Source of the DNA: DASSUW01 sp963740605
GTDB taxonomy: Bacteria; Actinomycetota; Thermoleophilia; Solirubrobacterales; Solirubrobacteraceae
Reading direction: 5' to 3'
DNA: 64,000 bases
NCBI GenBank assembly: GCA_963740605.1
Contig: CAVUFC010000002.1
Location: 121,975-185,974, forward strand
Shown here: piece by piece, positions 7,776 to 16,045 of the stretch
Position numbering within the stretch: the first letter of the stretch is position 1
Layout of the letters: the number at the start of each line of letters is the position of its first letter
Notes under the pieces: generated by a model
The model's input: only the letters and a program-made list of their open reading frames with translations
Databases searched by the model: none
What the model was told of the DNA's origin: nothing
Translations under genes and position numbers: made by a program

Positions 7776-10628
7776 TCAGGAATCGCCGACCTTCTCAGTA
7801 TCGGCGGCCGTCTCTCGATAGGGCTCGGGACCAAGGTATTGGCGCCACTCCTTCCTCGTCAGGTTGCGCGTCAGGCGGCGACACGCCGCGGCCACCAGAT
7901 CCTCGGGCCGCCACAGAGACAGCTTGACCTCACCGGCATCGCTTCCCGTCGCGAGATGGCGTCCGTCAGGGCTGAAGGCGAGCGTTTTCACCTCGGCTTC
8001 ATGCTGGATTCGGGCGACTTCCCGCCCGGTCCGAGCCTCCCAGACTCTCGCCGTGCCGTCCGCTCCCCCGCCAGTCGCGAGGTATCGGCTATCGACAGAG
8101 AACGCAACGACATGAACCCACTCTTCGGGAGCGCACTGGGCGACCCGCCGCCCGCTGGGGACGTGCCAGACGCAAGCCGTGCCATCGGTGCTCCCAGTGG
8201 CCACATGCCGTCCGGCAGGACTCACCGAGATGGCCTCGACCCACCCCTCGTGCTTCATCCGGGCGACCTCGCGGCGCGAATCGATCTCCCAGAGCCGAGC
8301 TACGTAGTCGTTACACGCGGCGGCGAGGTGTCGGCCGTCGGGCGTGAACACGAGCGCGTTGACCAGCTCCGGGTGACTCAGAGCATCGAGTTCTCCCCAG
8401 GTCGCAACCTCCCAAAGCTTGACCCGAGCGGGCATCGCGACCGCCAGGATCCGGCCATCCGGGCTGAAGGCGAGGGCCGTGACCGAACCGTCGCTCTTGA
8501 GTCGAGCCACGGGCCGCCCCGTCATCGCGTTCCATACCCTGGCGGAGAACCGGTTGCGGCTGCCCGTCACCAGGAGGGCGCCGTCGGGGCTGAGCGCAAG
8601 CATCCGGATCGTGTCCTGGTGGTTGGCTCGGCACACCTCCGTGCCGGCGGCCACATCCCAGACTCTCGCCCTGCCGTCACGGCATCCGCTGGCGAGGTAT
8701 CGGCCATCAGGGGTGAACGCCAGGACGTTCACCCCCTCGGGATGTCGCAGCGGAGCGGCGTCCCACACCTGCCTGGAGTCGAACACGCGGACTGCCGGAT
8801 CCGCGTCGCCTCCGGCGGCCAGATGTGTGCCGTCCGGGCTGAACGCAACGGCGGTGACGGGTCCGTCGAGAGCAGCTCGGGCGACCTCGTGGCCGCCGGA
8901 CACATCCCACACGCGAACCTCCCGGTCCGCGGCAGTGGCAAGGCGACGCCCGTCGCCGGTGAAGGCCAGATGATCGAAGTGCTGGTCGCGCGATATCGAT
9001 GCCACGCGGCGGCCGGTCGTCGTATCCCACACCTCGCCGCCTCGGTAGCTGTCGTTGGCAAGCAACCGACCATCGGAGCTGTAGGCCATCCACATTGCGC
9101 CAAGACCCAGGGCGAGCGCGACTCGCCCGGTCTCAACTTCGACGATGCGGTCGGTCGTCGCCAGGTAACGGTCATCCGGACTGAACGCGAGCGTGTACAC
9201 CTCCGTGTCGTGCTCCATGAGCACCAGGCGCCGGCCACTCGGCACGTCCCAGATCGCTGCGGTGTGGTCGGAGCTCCCCGTGGCGAGGCGACGACCGTCC
9301 GCGCTGAAAGCGAGGACACTCACGAGATGAGTCTGCTCGTGTCTCACACGCATGATCCTCCGGCCGCTGGTCACCTCCCAGACATGAGCCTCGCCATGGT
9401 CGGCGGTGGCCAGGTATCTGCCGGTCGGGCTGAACGCTGGGGCCACGAAGGCGTTCCGTGCCGAGACGCGCAGCAACTCCGCCCCGGTCTTGAGTGACCA
9501 GATCCTGGCCGTATCGTCCCCGGCCTGGGTCGCAAGGCGACGGCCGCGGGGTGCGAACACCACGAGCTCAACCCGGGCCTGGTGTGGGAGGCGAGCAATC
9601 CCTCGGCCGGTGGTTGCCTCCCACACCGCGGCCAGGTCGCCGCCGGCGGTGGCTAAAAGCGTTCCATCCGGGTTGAACGCCACCGCGCTGATCGGCTCCT
9701 CGGACGCGAGCCGAACGATCTCCTTGCCGGTGGTGGGGTTCCATACCGCCGCCGAGATGTCTTCGGCAGCCGTTGCCAGCAGCGAGCCATCCGGGCTGAA
9801 GGCCAGCCCCAGAACCCGGCCGTCGAGCAGGATGCGAGCGCGGGGCCGCGGCAAGGTCTCCAGCCCTCGGCGCAGCGCTTGGTCGCCCTCTAGGGTGGGA
9901 CGTCGTCGGAGGGATTCCACCGCGAGTAGGGTCCCGCGCTCCAGGAAGCTCGGATCCTGATTCATCACCAGCTCAGCCTGCGCGGCGAGTTGACGAGCCA
10001 GAGCGTCGTTGTAGAGGCGCTCGAACCGCTCGCGGTCCGTCGACTCGGCGCGCTGGCTGGCGCGGATGTAATCGGCCTGCATCGCACTAAGCGCCGGCTG
10101 CTTGCCCGATGATTCCGTGACCCAGCGCAGCGCCTCCTGGAGGTCCCGGCCCCGCAACAGGAACCCGACGTCTCTGCCGTTCGACTCCCACTCCTGCGAA
10201 CGGACGAGAAGCCGGCTGTGCGCACGCACCCACTCCAGATCGGTGTCGACGGCGCGGAGCAGTGCACGAATCGATCGCGGCAGGCTGTCTCCAACCCGGA
10301 AGAAGATCCAGTTGAGCTCTCGGAGCGGCTTCGGCACGGACGTCGGCTCGACCTCCCGCAGGACAACTGGAACGAGGCGCTTGCCGTGCCTGGCGGCGCG
10401 GCTCAACTCTCGGCGGCACGTGGCGGAAGCGAGCGAGTTCGGGCTGAGCATGAAGACGAAGGCGTCTGATGCATCGATGGCCGCGAAGACCTCGCCCAGC
10501 CACTGGGCCGAGGGCGGTATGCCGGCCCAGTCCACCCAAGGCTGCCTGCCGCGCTTCACCAGCGCGCCGTGAAGGCGACGAACGACGTCCTGATCCTCGC
10601 GCGCGTATGAGATGAAGACGTCGGTCAC
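7776..10628 (-). CDS. TIR domain protein with 16 WD40 repeats
   Basis: About 950 residues. The N-terminal TIR domain (residues 1-130) starts VTDVFISYAREDQDVVRRLH and includes GRQPWVDWAGIPPSAQW and SPNSLASATCRRELSRAARH; the Glu of CRREL matches the catalytic Glu of NAD-cleaving TIR domains. A helical linker follows (QADYIRASQRAESTDRERFE, LAAQAELVMNQDPSFLERGT). Then come 16 WD40-like repeats of roughly 40 residues, each with a (V/A)xFSPDGRxLATGS...A(R/V)VW core, ending in LTRNLTRKEWRQYLGPEPYR. The GTG at 10628 was chosen because the TIR strand 1 begins there; the frame stays open to 10946. A TATGAT hexamer at 10720-10725 (minus strand) may be its -10. Possible roles are NAD-depleting defence or signalling; no sensor partner is adjacent. 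Confidence 0.85.
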   Translation of the reverse strand: MTDVFISYAREDQDVVRRLHGALVKRGRQPWVDWAGIPPSAQWLGEVFAAIDASDAFVFMLSPNSLASATCRRELSRAARHGKRLVPVVLREVEPTSVPKPLRELNWIFFRVGDSLPRSIRALLRAVDTDLEWVRAHSRLLVRSQEWESNGRDVGFLLRGRDLQEALRWVTESSGKQPALSAMQADYIRASQRAESTDRERFERLYNDALARQLAAQAELVMNQDPSFLERGTLLAVESLRRRPTLEGDQALRRGLETLPRPRARILLDGRVLGLAFSPDGSLLATAAEDISAAVWNPTTGKEIVRLASEEPISAVAFNPDGTLLATAGGDLAAVWEATTGRGIARLPHQARVELVVFAPRGRRLATQAGDDTARIWSLKTGAELLRVSARNAFVAPAFSPTGRYLATADHGEAHVWEVTSGRRIMRVRHEQTHLVSVLAFSADGRRLATGSSDHTAAIWDVPSGRRLVLMEHDTEVYTLAFSPDDRYLATTDRIVEVETGRVALALGLGAMWMAYSSDGRLLANDSYRGGEVWDTTTGRRVASISRDQHFDHLAFTGDGRRLATAADREVRVWDVSGGHEVARAALDGPVTAVAFSPDGTHLAAGGDADPAVRVFDSRQVWDAAPLRHPEGVNVLAFTPDGRYLASGCRDGRARVWDVAAGTEVCRANHQDTIRMLALSPDGALLVTGSRNRFSARVWNAMTGRPVARLKSDGSVTALAFSPDGRILAVAMPARVKLWEVATWGELDALSHPELVNALVFTPDGRHLAAACNDYVARLWEIDSRREVARMKHEGWVEAISVSPAGRHVATGSTDGTACVWHVPSGRRVAQCAPEEWVHVVAFSVDSRYLATGGGADGTARVWEARTGREVARIQHEAEVKTLAFSPDGRHLATGSDAGEVKLSLWRPEDLVAAACRRLTRNLTRKEWRQYLGPEPYRETAADTEKVGDS

Positions 10629-10875
10629 GGGCTTGCCAGCCGCTTCCGCACAGGATCTCCGGGACCGGATGAGGCGCCTTCTCGCATCATTGGACCTTCG
10701 GCCGGCATTCCCCTCGCCCATCATAGGATCGATCGCGCCGGGTGCCCTATCCAGGCAGACCGCCCGTCGGGTGTCGGCGCCGACAGCACCTTCAACCGAT
10801 GAGCAGGGTGAGTATTCAGGCGGCGCCGACAATCGGGTTGTACGAGCCACACCGTTGAGGGATGGCTGCGAACCG

Positions 10876-11109
10876 CGCGCTGGCGCACACCACCTGGCGC
10901 TCCGCATCCAGCCCGACGAGGGCATCTCGCTGGTCTTCCGGGCCAAGGGAGCCCGTCCCGGGATGGCGCTCGACGCCGTGCCGATGGACTTCGACTACGG
11001 CGGCTCGTTCAGGACCCGGTCCACGGAGGCCTACGAGCGCCTCCTGCACGACGCGATGGCGGGCGATCAGACACTCTTCCTGCGCCAGGACGCGATCGAA
11101 CGCTCATAG
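10876..11109 (+). pseudogene. zwf: Internal fragment of glucose-6-phosphate dehydrogenase
   Basis: The readable segment HHLALRIQPDEGISLVF, then PGMALDAVPMDFDYGGSF and STEAYERLLHDAMAGDQTLF, is the late part of glucose-6-phosphate dehydrogenase, where (N/H)xLVIRIQPDEGI, MDFDYG and EAYERLLLDAxxGDxTLF are highly conserved. The NADP-binding domain is absent, and a stop after LRQDAIERS removes the last few dozen residues. It is therefore truncated at both ends. The 290 bases from its stop to the IS1182 end hold no recognisable gene. Confidence 0.75.
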
Positions 11110-11400
11110 AAAATCGTCGCTCCCGTACTCGACGCCGCCGGGACCGTGCACCCCTACGCGGCGGGGACCTGGGCCCCGAGCGCCGCCGACGAGCGATCGC
11201 CACGCGCGCGTGGCGCCACGGTTAGCGTTACCCGCCCGCGGCGGTCCGATCTCGTCGCGCCCCGAACGCTTGACGACGACAGAGTCGCCTGCGGGCAACG
11301 CGGCCCGCGGCCGGAGAGCACGCCCGTTCGCCAGCCCGCGGCTGCTCTCGCCCGTCTGTGAGCGTCTCGCGATTGGAGTATCAGACGACCGGAATGGACG

Positions 11401-11418
11401 GAGGCTGTCGCACAGACC
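11401..11418. repeat. IS1182 terminal inverted repeat (transposase 3' side)
   Basis: GAGGCTGTCGCACAGACC; it matches the reverse complement of 13094-13111 at 17 of 18 positions and is preceded by GACG. Confidence 0.88.
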
Positions 11419-11507
11419 CTTTGGGGCACCGCGGCTCGCGGGCGCGGGTGGCGGCCGGTTGCGGTGATGTTGCGGGTCCCGACGGTGGTGGCGCCGGAGG
11501 GGCCGGT

Positions 11508-13061
11508 TCAGACCCCCGCGGCGGCGAGCTGGTGGCGGTGAAGCTTGCCGAGGTTGTGGGTCATCATCAGCAATCGCCATTCCGTGCGCACCTTGACCCT
11601 GCCGCGGCGGTGAAACCGGTAGACGCCGTTGTTGTGCTTGGTGTTTCCGAACAGCGGCTCGACGGTCTGTGAGCGTTTTCGGTACAGCTGCTCGCCGAAT
11701 TCGGTCTTGAGCAGGCGTCGCATCCACTCGTAGCGTCCGCCGGTCCACGTCGGTCTCGGGGTGCCGCGGCTGCCCTTGTCCGGGGGGATCAGCACCGGGA
11801 TGTGCTTGTTGGCGACCACCTCGTCCATGTGCTGCTCATTCCAGTAGCCGGCATCGGCGGCGACCGCTTCGGGCAGCTCGCTGACCCCGATGCGCTCAAG
11901 CTCCTTTAGCGTCGCGGTGACCATCGGGTCCAGCTGGGAGAAGTCGGTCGAGTTGTTGGTGATCTCCGCGGCGAGCACGATCTGCCGCTCGTTGACCGCG
12001 GCCTGCGCGTTGTAGCCCTGCACGAATCCGAACCCGATCGGGATCGAACGCGAGTCGGGATCGGTCAGGTTCACCTTGCCGGCGGGCACCTCGGGTGGCC
12101 GATACGCCTCGGGCCGCCCGCCCAGTCGCCGGCCGAGCCGGTCGCGCGCGGTCGCCCGGTTGTGCTCGTAGGCGTCGTTGGCGCGGCGCTCGGTGTCAAG
12201 CTCGGCCTCCAGCCGCTCGGCCGCCAACAGCAGCCGCTCGCGCCGTGAGCGACGGATCGGATCGGGGTGGCGCCAGCGATGCCGCTCGAGCTGGCGCTTG
12301 CCCTCCCGCAACCAGCCCTCCCGTCCCTGCGTGCGCGCCACAATCCGCTCCGCGTCGAACTTGAGCGGCACCTCCCCGGACGTCTCCGCCTCGCCCTCCG
12401 GCTGCTCGCTCACGCACTGCTCGTCCTCGCCGCGGAGCTGACGCCTCGCCTGGCGAAAGAACTCGCGTCGGCCCTCCGGCGTGCGCAGCTGCTCGGGCAG
12501 CTCATCACCGCGCGCCTCCCCATAGAGCTCGTCCTCGGCCTCGTCGGTCGCCCTGGCCTCGGCCACGATCTCCCTGGCGATCCGATCAAACTCATGGTTG
12601 ACCTCCGGGCTGGCGTTGCCGGCAATGCGCGTGCCGTCGATCGATACCACGCCCGGCTTCACCAACCCCGCCCGATCGCAGAGCCTGAGCACCTCGCCGA
12701 ACAGCTCGCCCAACGCCCGCTCGTGCCGGCAGATGAACCGCGCGATCGTCGCGTGATCGGGAATCAGATTGCCGCTGATCACCCGGTAGGCCACGTCCTG
12801 GCGACAGTGACGCTCGATCACCCGCGAGGAGCGCTGCCCGCCCGCGAACGCGTACAACACCAGCGCCACCATCGTCGACGGCTCATACGCCGCCCGGCCA
12901 TGACCATCGGCCCGATAGGCGGCATAGAACGCCGACAGATCCATCTCCGCCACGGCGTCGATCACAAACCACGCCAGATGATCGCCCGGCAGCCACTCCC
13001 GCACGTCCGGCGGCAACAAAAACCCCTGCTCACGCCGACTCTCGATGAAGTTCTGCGCCAT
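11508..13061 (-). CDS. IS1182-family transposase
   Basis: 517 residues from MAQNFIESRREQGFLLPPDV. It shows the IS1182/IS4-like layout: N-terminal DUF772 region (HLAWFVIDAVAEMDLSAFY, YEPSTMVALVLYAFAGGQRS), catalytic Asp in PGVVSIDGTRIAGNAS, a charged insertion (about residues 200-300), the second Asp in AVAADAGYWNEQ, and the C-terminal VEPLFGNTKHNNGVYRFHRR region with the catalytic Glu. The start at 13061 was preferred over an open extension to 13202 because that extension crosses the element's inverted end. No frameshift or stop is visible. Confidence 0.93.
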   Translation of the reverse strand: MAQNFIESRREQGFLLPPDVREWLPGDHLAWFVIDAVAEMDLSAFYAAYRADGHGRAAYEPSTMVALVLYAFAGGQRSSRVIERHCRQDVAYRVISGNLIPDHATIARFICRHERALGELFGEVLRLCDRAGLVKPGVVSIDGTRIAGNASPEVNHEFDRIAREIVAEARATDEAEDELYGEARGDELPEQLRTPEGRREFFRQARRQLRGEDEQCVSEQPEGEAETSGEVPLKFDAERIVARTQGREGWLREGKRQLERHRWRHPDPIRRSRRERLLLAAERLEAELDTERRANDAYEHNRATARDRLGRRLGGRPEAYRPPEVPAGKVNLTDPDSRSIPIGFGFVQGYNAQAAVNERQIVLAAEITNNSTDFSQLDPMVTATLKELERIGVSELPEAVAADAGYWNEQHMDEVVANKHIPVLIPPDKGSRGTPRPTWTGGRYEWMRRLLKTEFGEQLYRKRSQTVEPLFGNTKHNNGVYRFHRRGRVKVRTEWRLLMMTHNLGKLHRHQLAAAGV

Positions 13062-13093
13062 CCCGGAATGCTCCACACCCGACCGGACGGACC

Positions 13094-13111
13094 GGTTTGT
13101 GCGACAGCCTC
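13094..13111. repeat. IS1182 terminal inverted repeat (transposase 5' side)
   Basis: GGTTTGTGCGACAGCCTC, the partner of 11401-11418, followed by GACG. The roughly 280 bases from here to the tRNA-Pro region hold no gene. Confidence 0.88.
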
Positions 13112-13393
13112 GACGACGAGCGAGCGTCTCGAGCCACGTCGACCCACGCTCGCTCGGCATGACGACCAGCGTCTGCCGCCGCGCACGCGCATCGAGTCGC
13201 ACAACGCACCTGGTTCGGCGGAAACGCAGAGTGTCATGTGCGCCCTCGAGTTTCAGGCAACCGATCTTCCGGCGTCATCGGCCTGTTCAGCCTGATCCGA
13301 ACGTACGTCCGACCCCACCGGCCCGTGGGCGGTCCGACGGCAAAGCGTGGGTGGGTCCGGAAACCGCGCCACAGCGTCGATGGACCGACCCGA

Positions 13394-13413
13394 CGGCCGG
13401 ATTTGAACCGGCG
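13394..13413. repeat. 20-bp copy of the tRNA-Pro T-arm, attachment-site-like
   Basis: CGGCCGGATTTGAACCGGCG occurs here and again inside the tRNA at 13428-13447, 34 bases away. It covers the T-loop/T-stem, the part of tRNA genes most often used as integrase attachment cores. It could be a leftover attL/attR or the stub of a second, lost tRNA. No integrase gene is visible nearby. Confidence 0.5.
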
Positions 13414-13421
13414 ATCCGGAG

Positions 13422-13495
13422 TCGGGGCGGCCGGATTTGAACCGGCGGCCTCCGCGACCCAAACGCGGCGCTCTGCCAGGCTGAGCTACGCCCCG
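13422..13495 (-). tRNA. tRNA-Pro (anticodon TGG)
   Basis: The minus strand folds as a 74-base tRNA: acceptor CGGGGCG/CGCCCCG with discriminator A, D-arm GCTCAGCCTGGCAGAGC, anticodon stem CCGCG/CGCGG with loop TTTGGGT (anticodon TGG, reading CCA), and T-arm GCCGGTTCAAATCCGGC. No CCA is encoded. It marks the border between the degraded accessory segment and the ordinary chromosome to its right. Confidence 0.95.
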
Positions 13496-13583
13496 ATGGG
13501 CGCGAGTATGGCAGTTGCGCGGACAAACGCCTCAAGGCCCACGCTCAATGCGCCGATAACACGCGTCAGAGGGATCGCTCCCC

Positions 13584-13656
13584 GATAAAGGCAAACCGCT
13601 CGTGAGGGCGGGACGCAAAGCCACGGGGCTCAGGATGAGCTCGCCGGGTTGCCGAG
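13584..13656 (+). promoter_or_regulatory. Cyclic-di-GMP class I (GEMM) riboswitch
   Basis: The aptamer signature is present: GGCAAACC pairs with GGGTTGCC to close P1. P2 is CCGCTC-GTGA-GGGCGG with a GNRA tetraloop. The highly conserved GGGACGCAAAGCC joins P2 to P3, and P3 begins CACGGGGCT. This is the GEMM-I consensus. It lies 66 bases before the GTG of the CAP-domain gene, so it should control that gene. Whether ligand turns expression on or off cannot be read from sequence; no clear terminator stem follows, so translational control is possible. Confidence 0.92.
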
Positions 13657-13722
13657 GGAAGTTACACGGCTTCGGGTCACGGGCGAACCGCAACCCAATC
13701 GTCGCCACGGAGGCAACGAGTC

Positions 13723-14307
13723 GTGTCACGGATGATCCGCATTTCCATCGTTTCTGTCCTCACCGCTGTGCTTTTCGCGCCGGCGACGTCCATTGCCGAG
13801 GGCAAGACGAAGTCCTACAAGAAGGTCGTCGCCCGCGCCGCGGCCGAGTGCCCGAACGCCGATCTCGACCCGGATGCGAGCAATCTGGGCCGGATCCGTA
13901 AGGCGATCCTGTGCCTGCACAACCAGATCCGCGCCCAGCGCGGCATGCGGACCCTGCGCACGAACAGGCGCCTGCGCAAGGCCGCCGTCCGCCACTCGCG
14001 CGACATGGTGTGGAACGACTACTTCGAGCACACCACGCCGAAGGGCGTGACGATGGTGGACCGCATCCTGCGCTCGCGCTACGTCCGCGCCAACCGGGGT
14101 TGGTCGCTCGGCGAGAACCTCGCCTGGGGCACCGGCACATACGCCACCCCGCGCGGCGCCGTCGACGCGTGGATGAACTCCGAGGGTCATCGCGAGAACA
14201 TCCTGCGCCGCGCGTACCGCGAGGTCGGCATCGGCGTCGTCATCGGCGTGCCGAGCACGGACGGCATCGGCGCCACCTACACATTGGACTTCGGGGTACG
14301 TCGCTAG
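13723..14307 (+). CDS. Secreted CAP (SCP/PR1) domain protein
   Basis: 194 residues with a signal peptide (MIRISIVSVLTAVLFAPATS) and one CAP domain. Diagnostic motifs are LHNQIRAQRG, VRHSRDMVWNDYFEHTTP (His of the cavity), GWSLGENLAWGTG, MNSEGHRENILRRAYREVGI and the final ATYTLDFG. CAP proteins are extracellular and of varied function in bacteria. GGAGG about 9 bases upstream supports the GTG at 13723; an in-frame ATG is at 13732. The upstream cyclic-di-GMP riboswitch places it among surface or lifestyle genes under second-messenger control. Confidence 0.9.
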   Translation: MSRMIRISIVSVLTAVLFAPATSIAEGKTKSYKKVVARAAAECPNADLDPDASNLGRIRKAILCLHNQIRAQRGMRTLRTNRRLRKAAVRHSRDMVWNDYFEHTTPKGVTMVDRILRSRYVRANRGWSLGENLAWGTGTYATPRGAVDAWMNSEGHRENILRRAYREVGIGVVIGVPSTDGIGATYTLDFGVRR

Positions 14308-14319
14308 CCTGCGACGTCC

Positions 14320-15564
14320 ATGGCCGAAGTCCGACCGTTCCGCGCTGTCCACTACGACCTCGACCGCGTCGACGGCCTAGAGCCGGTCGTCGCGCCGCCG
14401 TACGACGTCATCGACGCCGCTCAGCGCGCCGACCTGCTCGCCCGCTCGCCGTACAACGTCGTCGAGATCGACCTACCACGATCCAACGGCGACCCGTACG
14501 CCCACGCGGCGAAGGTGTTCGACCGGTGGAAGCGCGACGGCGTACTCGTCCGTGACGACGCGCCGGCGCTGTGGGCGCTCGAGCAGGAGTACACAGGCCC
14601 GGACGGCCGGCGGCGGACCCGCCATGGGTTCTTCGCGCGCGTGAAGGTCGAGGACTACGGCCCCGGGCGCATCCGCCCGCACGAGCGCACGCACCCCGGC
14701 CCGAAGGAGGACCGGCTGCGGCTGACGCGCGCGACGCAGGCGAACCTGTCGCCGATCTTCTCCCTCTACGACGACCCCGCCGAGGCGGCGTGGGGAGCGC
14801 TCGCGCCGCACCTGCAAACACCCCCGTGGAACGAGGTCACCGACGAGGACGGCACGGTGCACCGGCTGTGGCGCGTCACCGACCCTGCCGCGCACGAAGC
14901 GGTCGCGGCCGCGCTCGAGCCGGCCGAGCTGCTGATCGCCGACGGCCACCACCGGTACGAGACCGCGCGCGTGTACCACGAGGAGGGCGGCGCCGGCCAC
15001 GTGCTGATGTGCCTGGTCGCGCTGCAGGACCCGGGCCTGACGGTCTTCCCCACCCACCGCCTCCTCACCAGGCTCGACGACGCCCACCGCGAGTCGCTGC
15101 GCGACACGATCCAGGCCGACTTCGAGGTCGAGCCCGTCGGCATCGACGCGCTCGAGCCGACCGGCGACGGACCGGTGCGGCTGGGCTACCTCGACGCGCA
15201 CCACAACCGCCCGCTGATGCTCACGCTGCGCGACCCGGCGATCGCCGCCGCCGCGCTGCCGGATAAGCCCGAGCCCTACCGCGGGCTCGACACCGCGGTG
15301 CTCGAGGCGCTTGTCCTGCATGGTGCGCTGGGTATGAGCGAGGACGACATCTCACATCTCAACGGGCTCGATTACGCGCGCGACTACGACCAGGCACGTG
15401 AGCGAGTGGAGTCGGGAGCGGCTCAGGCGGCGTTCTTCATGCGCGCGACGCCGGTCGCCCAGGTCCGCGACGTCGCGGCGACGGGGGAGAGCATGCCCCC
15501 CAAGAGCACATACTTCTTTCCCAAAGTCCTCACCGGCATGGTGTTCAATCCTCTGGACGACTGA
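14320..15564 (+). CDS. DUF1015 family protein
   Basis: 414 residues, full length for the family. Recognisable parts are VRPFRAVHYDLDRV, VVAPPYDVID near the start, SPYNVVEIDLP, the central IADGHHRYETARVYHEE and the late PPKSTYFFPKVLTGMVF. DUF1015 (SpoOJ/ParA-associated in some annotations) is widespread but its biochemical role is not established; the GHHRYE motif suggests a catalytic or nucleotide-binding site. A TAGCCT hexamer (14305-14310) lies 9 bases before the ATG, a leaderless promoter pattern seen elsewhere in this window. The stop overlaps the next start. Confidence 0.85.
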   Translation: MAEVRPFRAVHYDLDRVDGLEPVVAPPYDVIDAAQRADLLARSPYNVVEIDLPRSNGDPYAHAAKVFDRWKRDGVLVRDDAPALWALEQEYTGPDGRRRTRHGFFARVKVEDYGPGRIRPHERTHPGPKEDRLRLTRATQANLSPIFSLYDDPAEAAWGALAPHLQTPPWNEVTDEDGTVHRLWRVTDPAAHEAVAAALEPAELLIADGHHRYETARVYHEEGGAGHVLMCLVALQDPGLTVFPTHRLLTRLDDAHRESLRDTIQADFEVEPVGIDALEPTGDGPVRLGYLDAHHNRPLMLTLRDPAIAAAALPDKPEPYRGLDTAVLEALVLHGALGMSEDDISHLNGLDYARDYDQARERVESGAAQAAFFMRATPVAQVRDVAATGESMPPKSTYFFPKVLTGMVFNPLDD

Positions 15565-15995
15565 TGGCCCTACTGAATAGATCCGGCAGCGACACCAGCG
15601 CGATGCGCGCGGTTGCGCGCCAACGCGAGAACTACACGCATGACGTCAAGGTCGGTGACCACGTGATCACCGTCGACGAGCCCGAGCAGCAGGGCGGCGA
15701 CGACCTCGGGCCGAGCCCGCAGGAGCTGCTCGCCGCCGCGCTCGCCTCGTGTACGGCGGTGACGATGGAGATGTACGCGAAGCGCAAGGGCTGGGACACG
15801 TCCGGCCTCGCGGTCGACGTCCGCTACATCCCGGCCGACCGCGGCTGCGTGACGCAGTTCGAACTCGTCTACAAGATGCCTCCCCACCTCGACGAGGAGC
15901 AGATCGAGCGCCTACAGGTGATCGCGGCCAAGTGCCCCGTCCACCGCACGCTCGAGGGCGAGGTCATGTTCGACGAGCGGGTCGAGCTCGCCTGA
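15564..15995 (+). CDS. OsmC family peroxidase-like protein
   Basis: 143 residues. OsmC features are the GPSPQELLAAALASCTAVTM motif, with the redox-active Cys in ASCTA, and the second Cys in IAAKCPVHRTLEGEV. These two cysteines reduce organic hydroperoxides in the family. The ATG overlaps the DUF1015 stop (TGATG), suggesting translational coupling; a second ATG at 15603 would give a shorter N-terminus. Confidence 0.88.
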   Translation: MALLNRSGSDTSAMRAVARQRENYTHDVKVGDHVITVDEPEQQGGDDLGPSPQELLAAALASCTAVTMEMYAKRKGWDTSGLAVDVRYIPADRGCVTQFELVYKMPPHLDEEQIERLQVIAAKCPVHRTLEGEVMFDERVELA

Positions 15996-16045
15996 TCGCC
16001 GACGAGCTCGCCGAGGTCCTGCTGGCGCCTGACGAGGCGCTGGCC

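Larger units (their letters stand above)
11401..13111 (-). mobile_element. Complete IS1182-family insertion sequence, 1711 bp
   Basis: 18-bp inverted ends (GAGGCTGTCGCACAGACC at 11401-11418; 13094-13111 is its reverse complement with one mismatch) bracket a single transposase gene. The 4 bases GACG directly flank both ends (11397-11400 and 13112-13115), which I read as the target-site duplication. The transposase frame is intact, so this copy could be active. Confidence 0.9.

Noticed and set aside
13238..13588. Plus-strand frame of 116 codons across the tRNA gene
   Set aside because: It reads antisense through tRNA-Pro and the repeated T-arm; the predicted peptide repeats DLNRRSG/GFEPAAS, a known false frame over tRNA genes.
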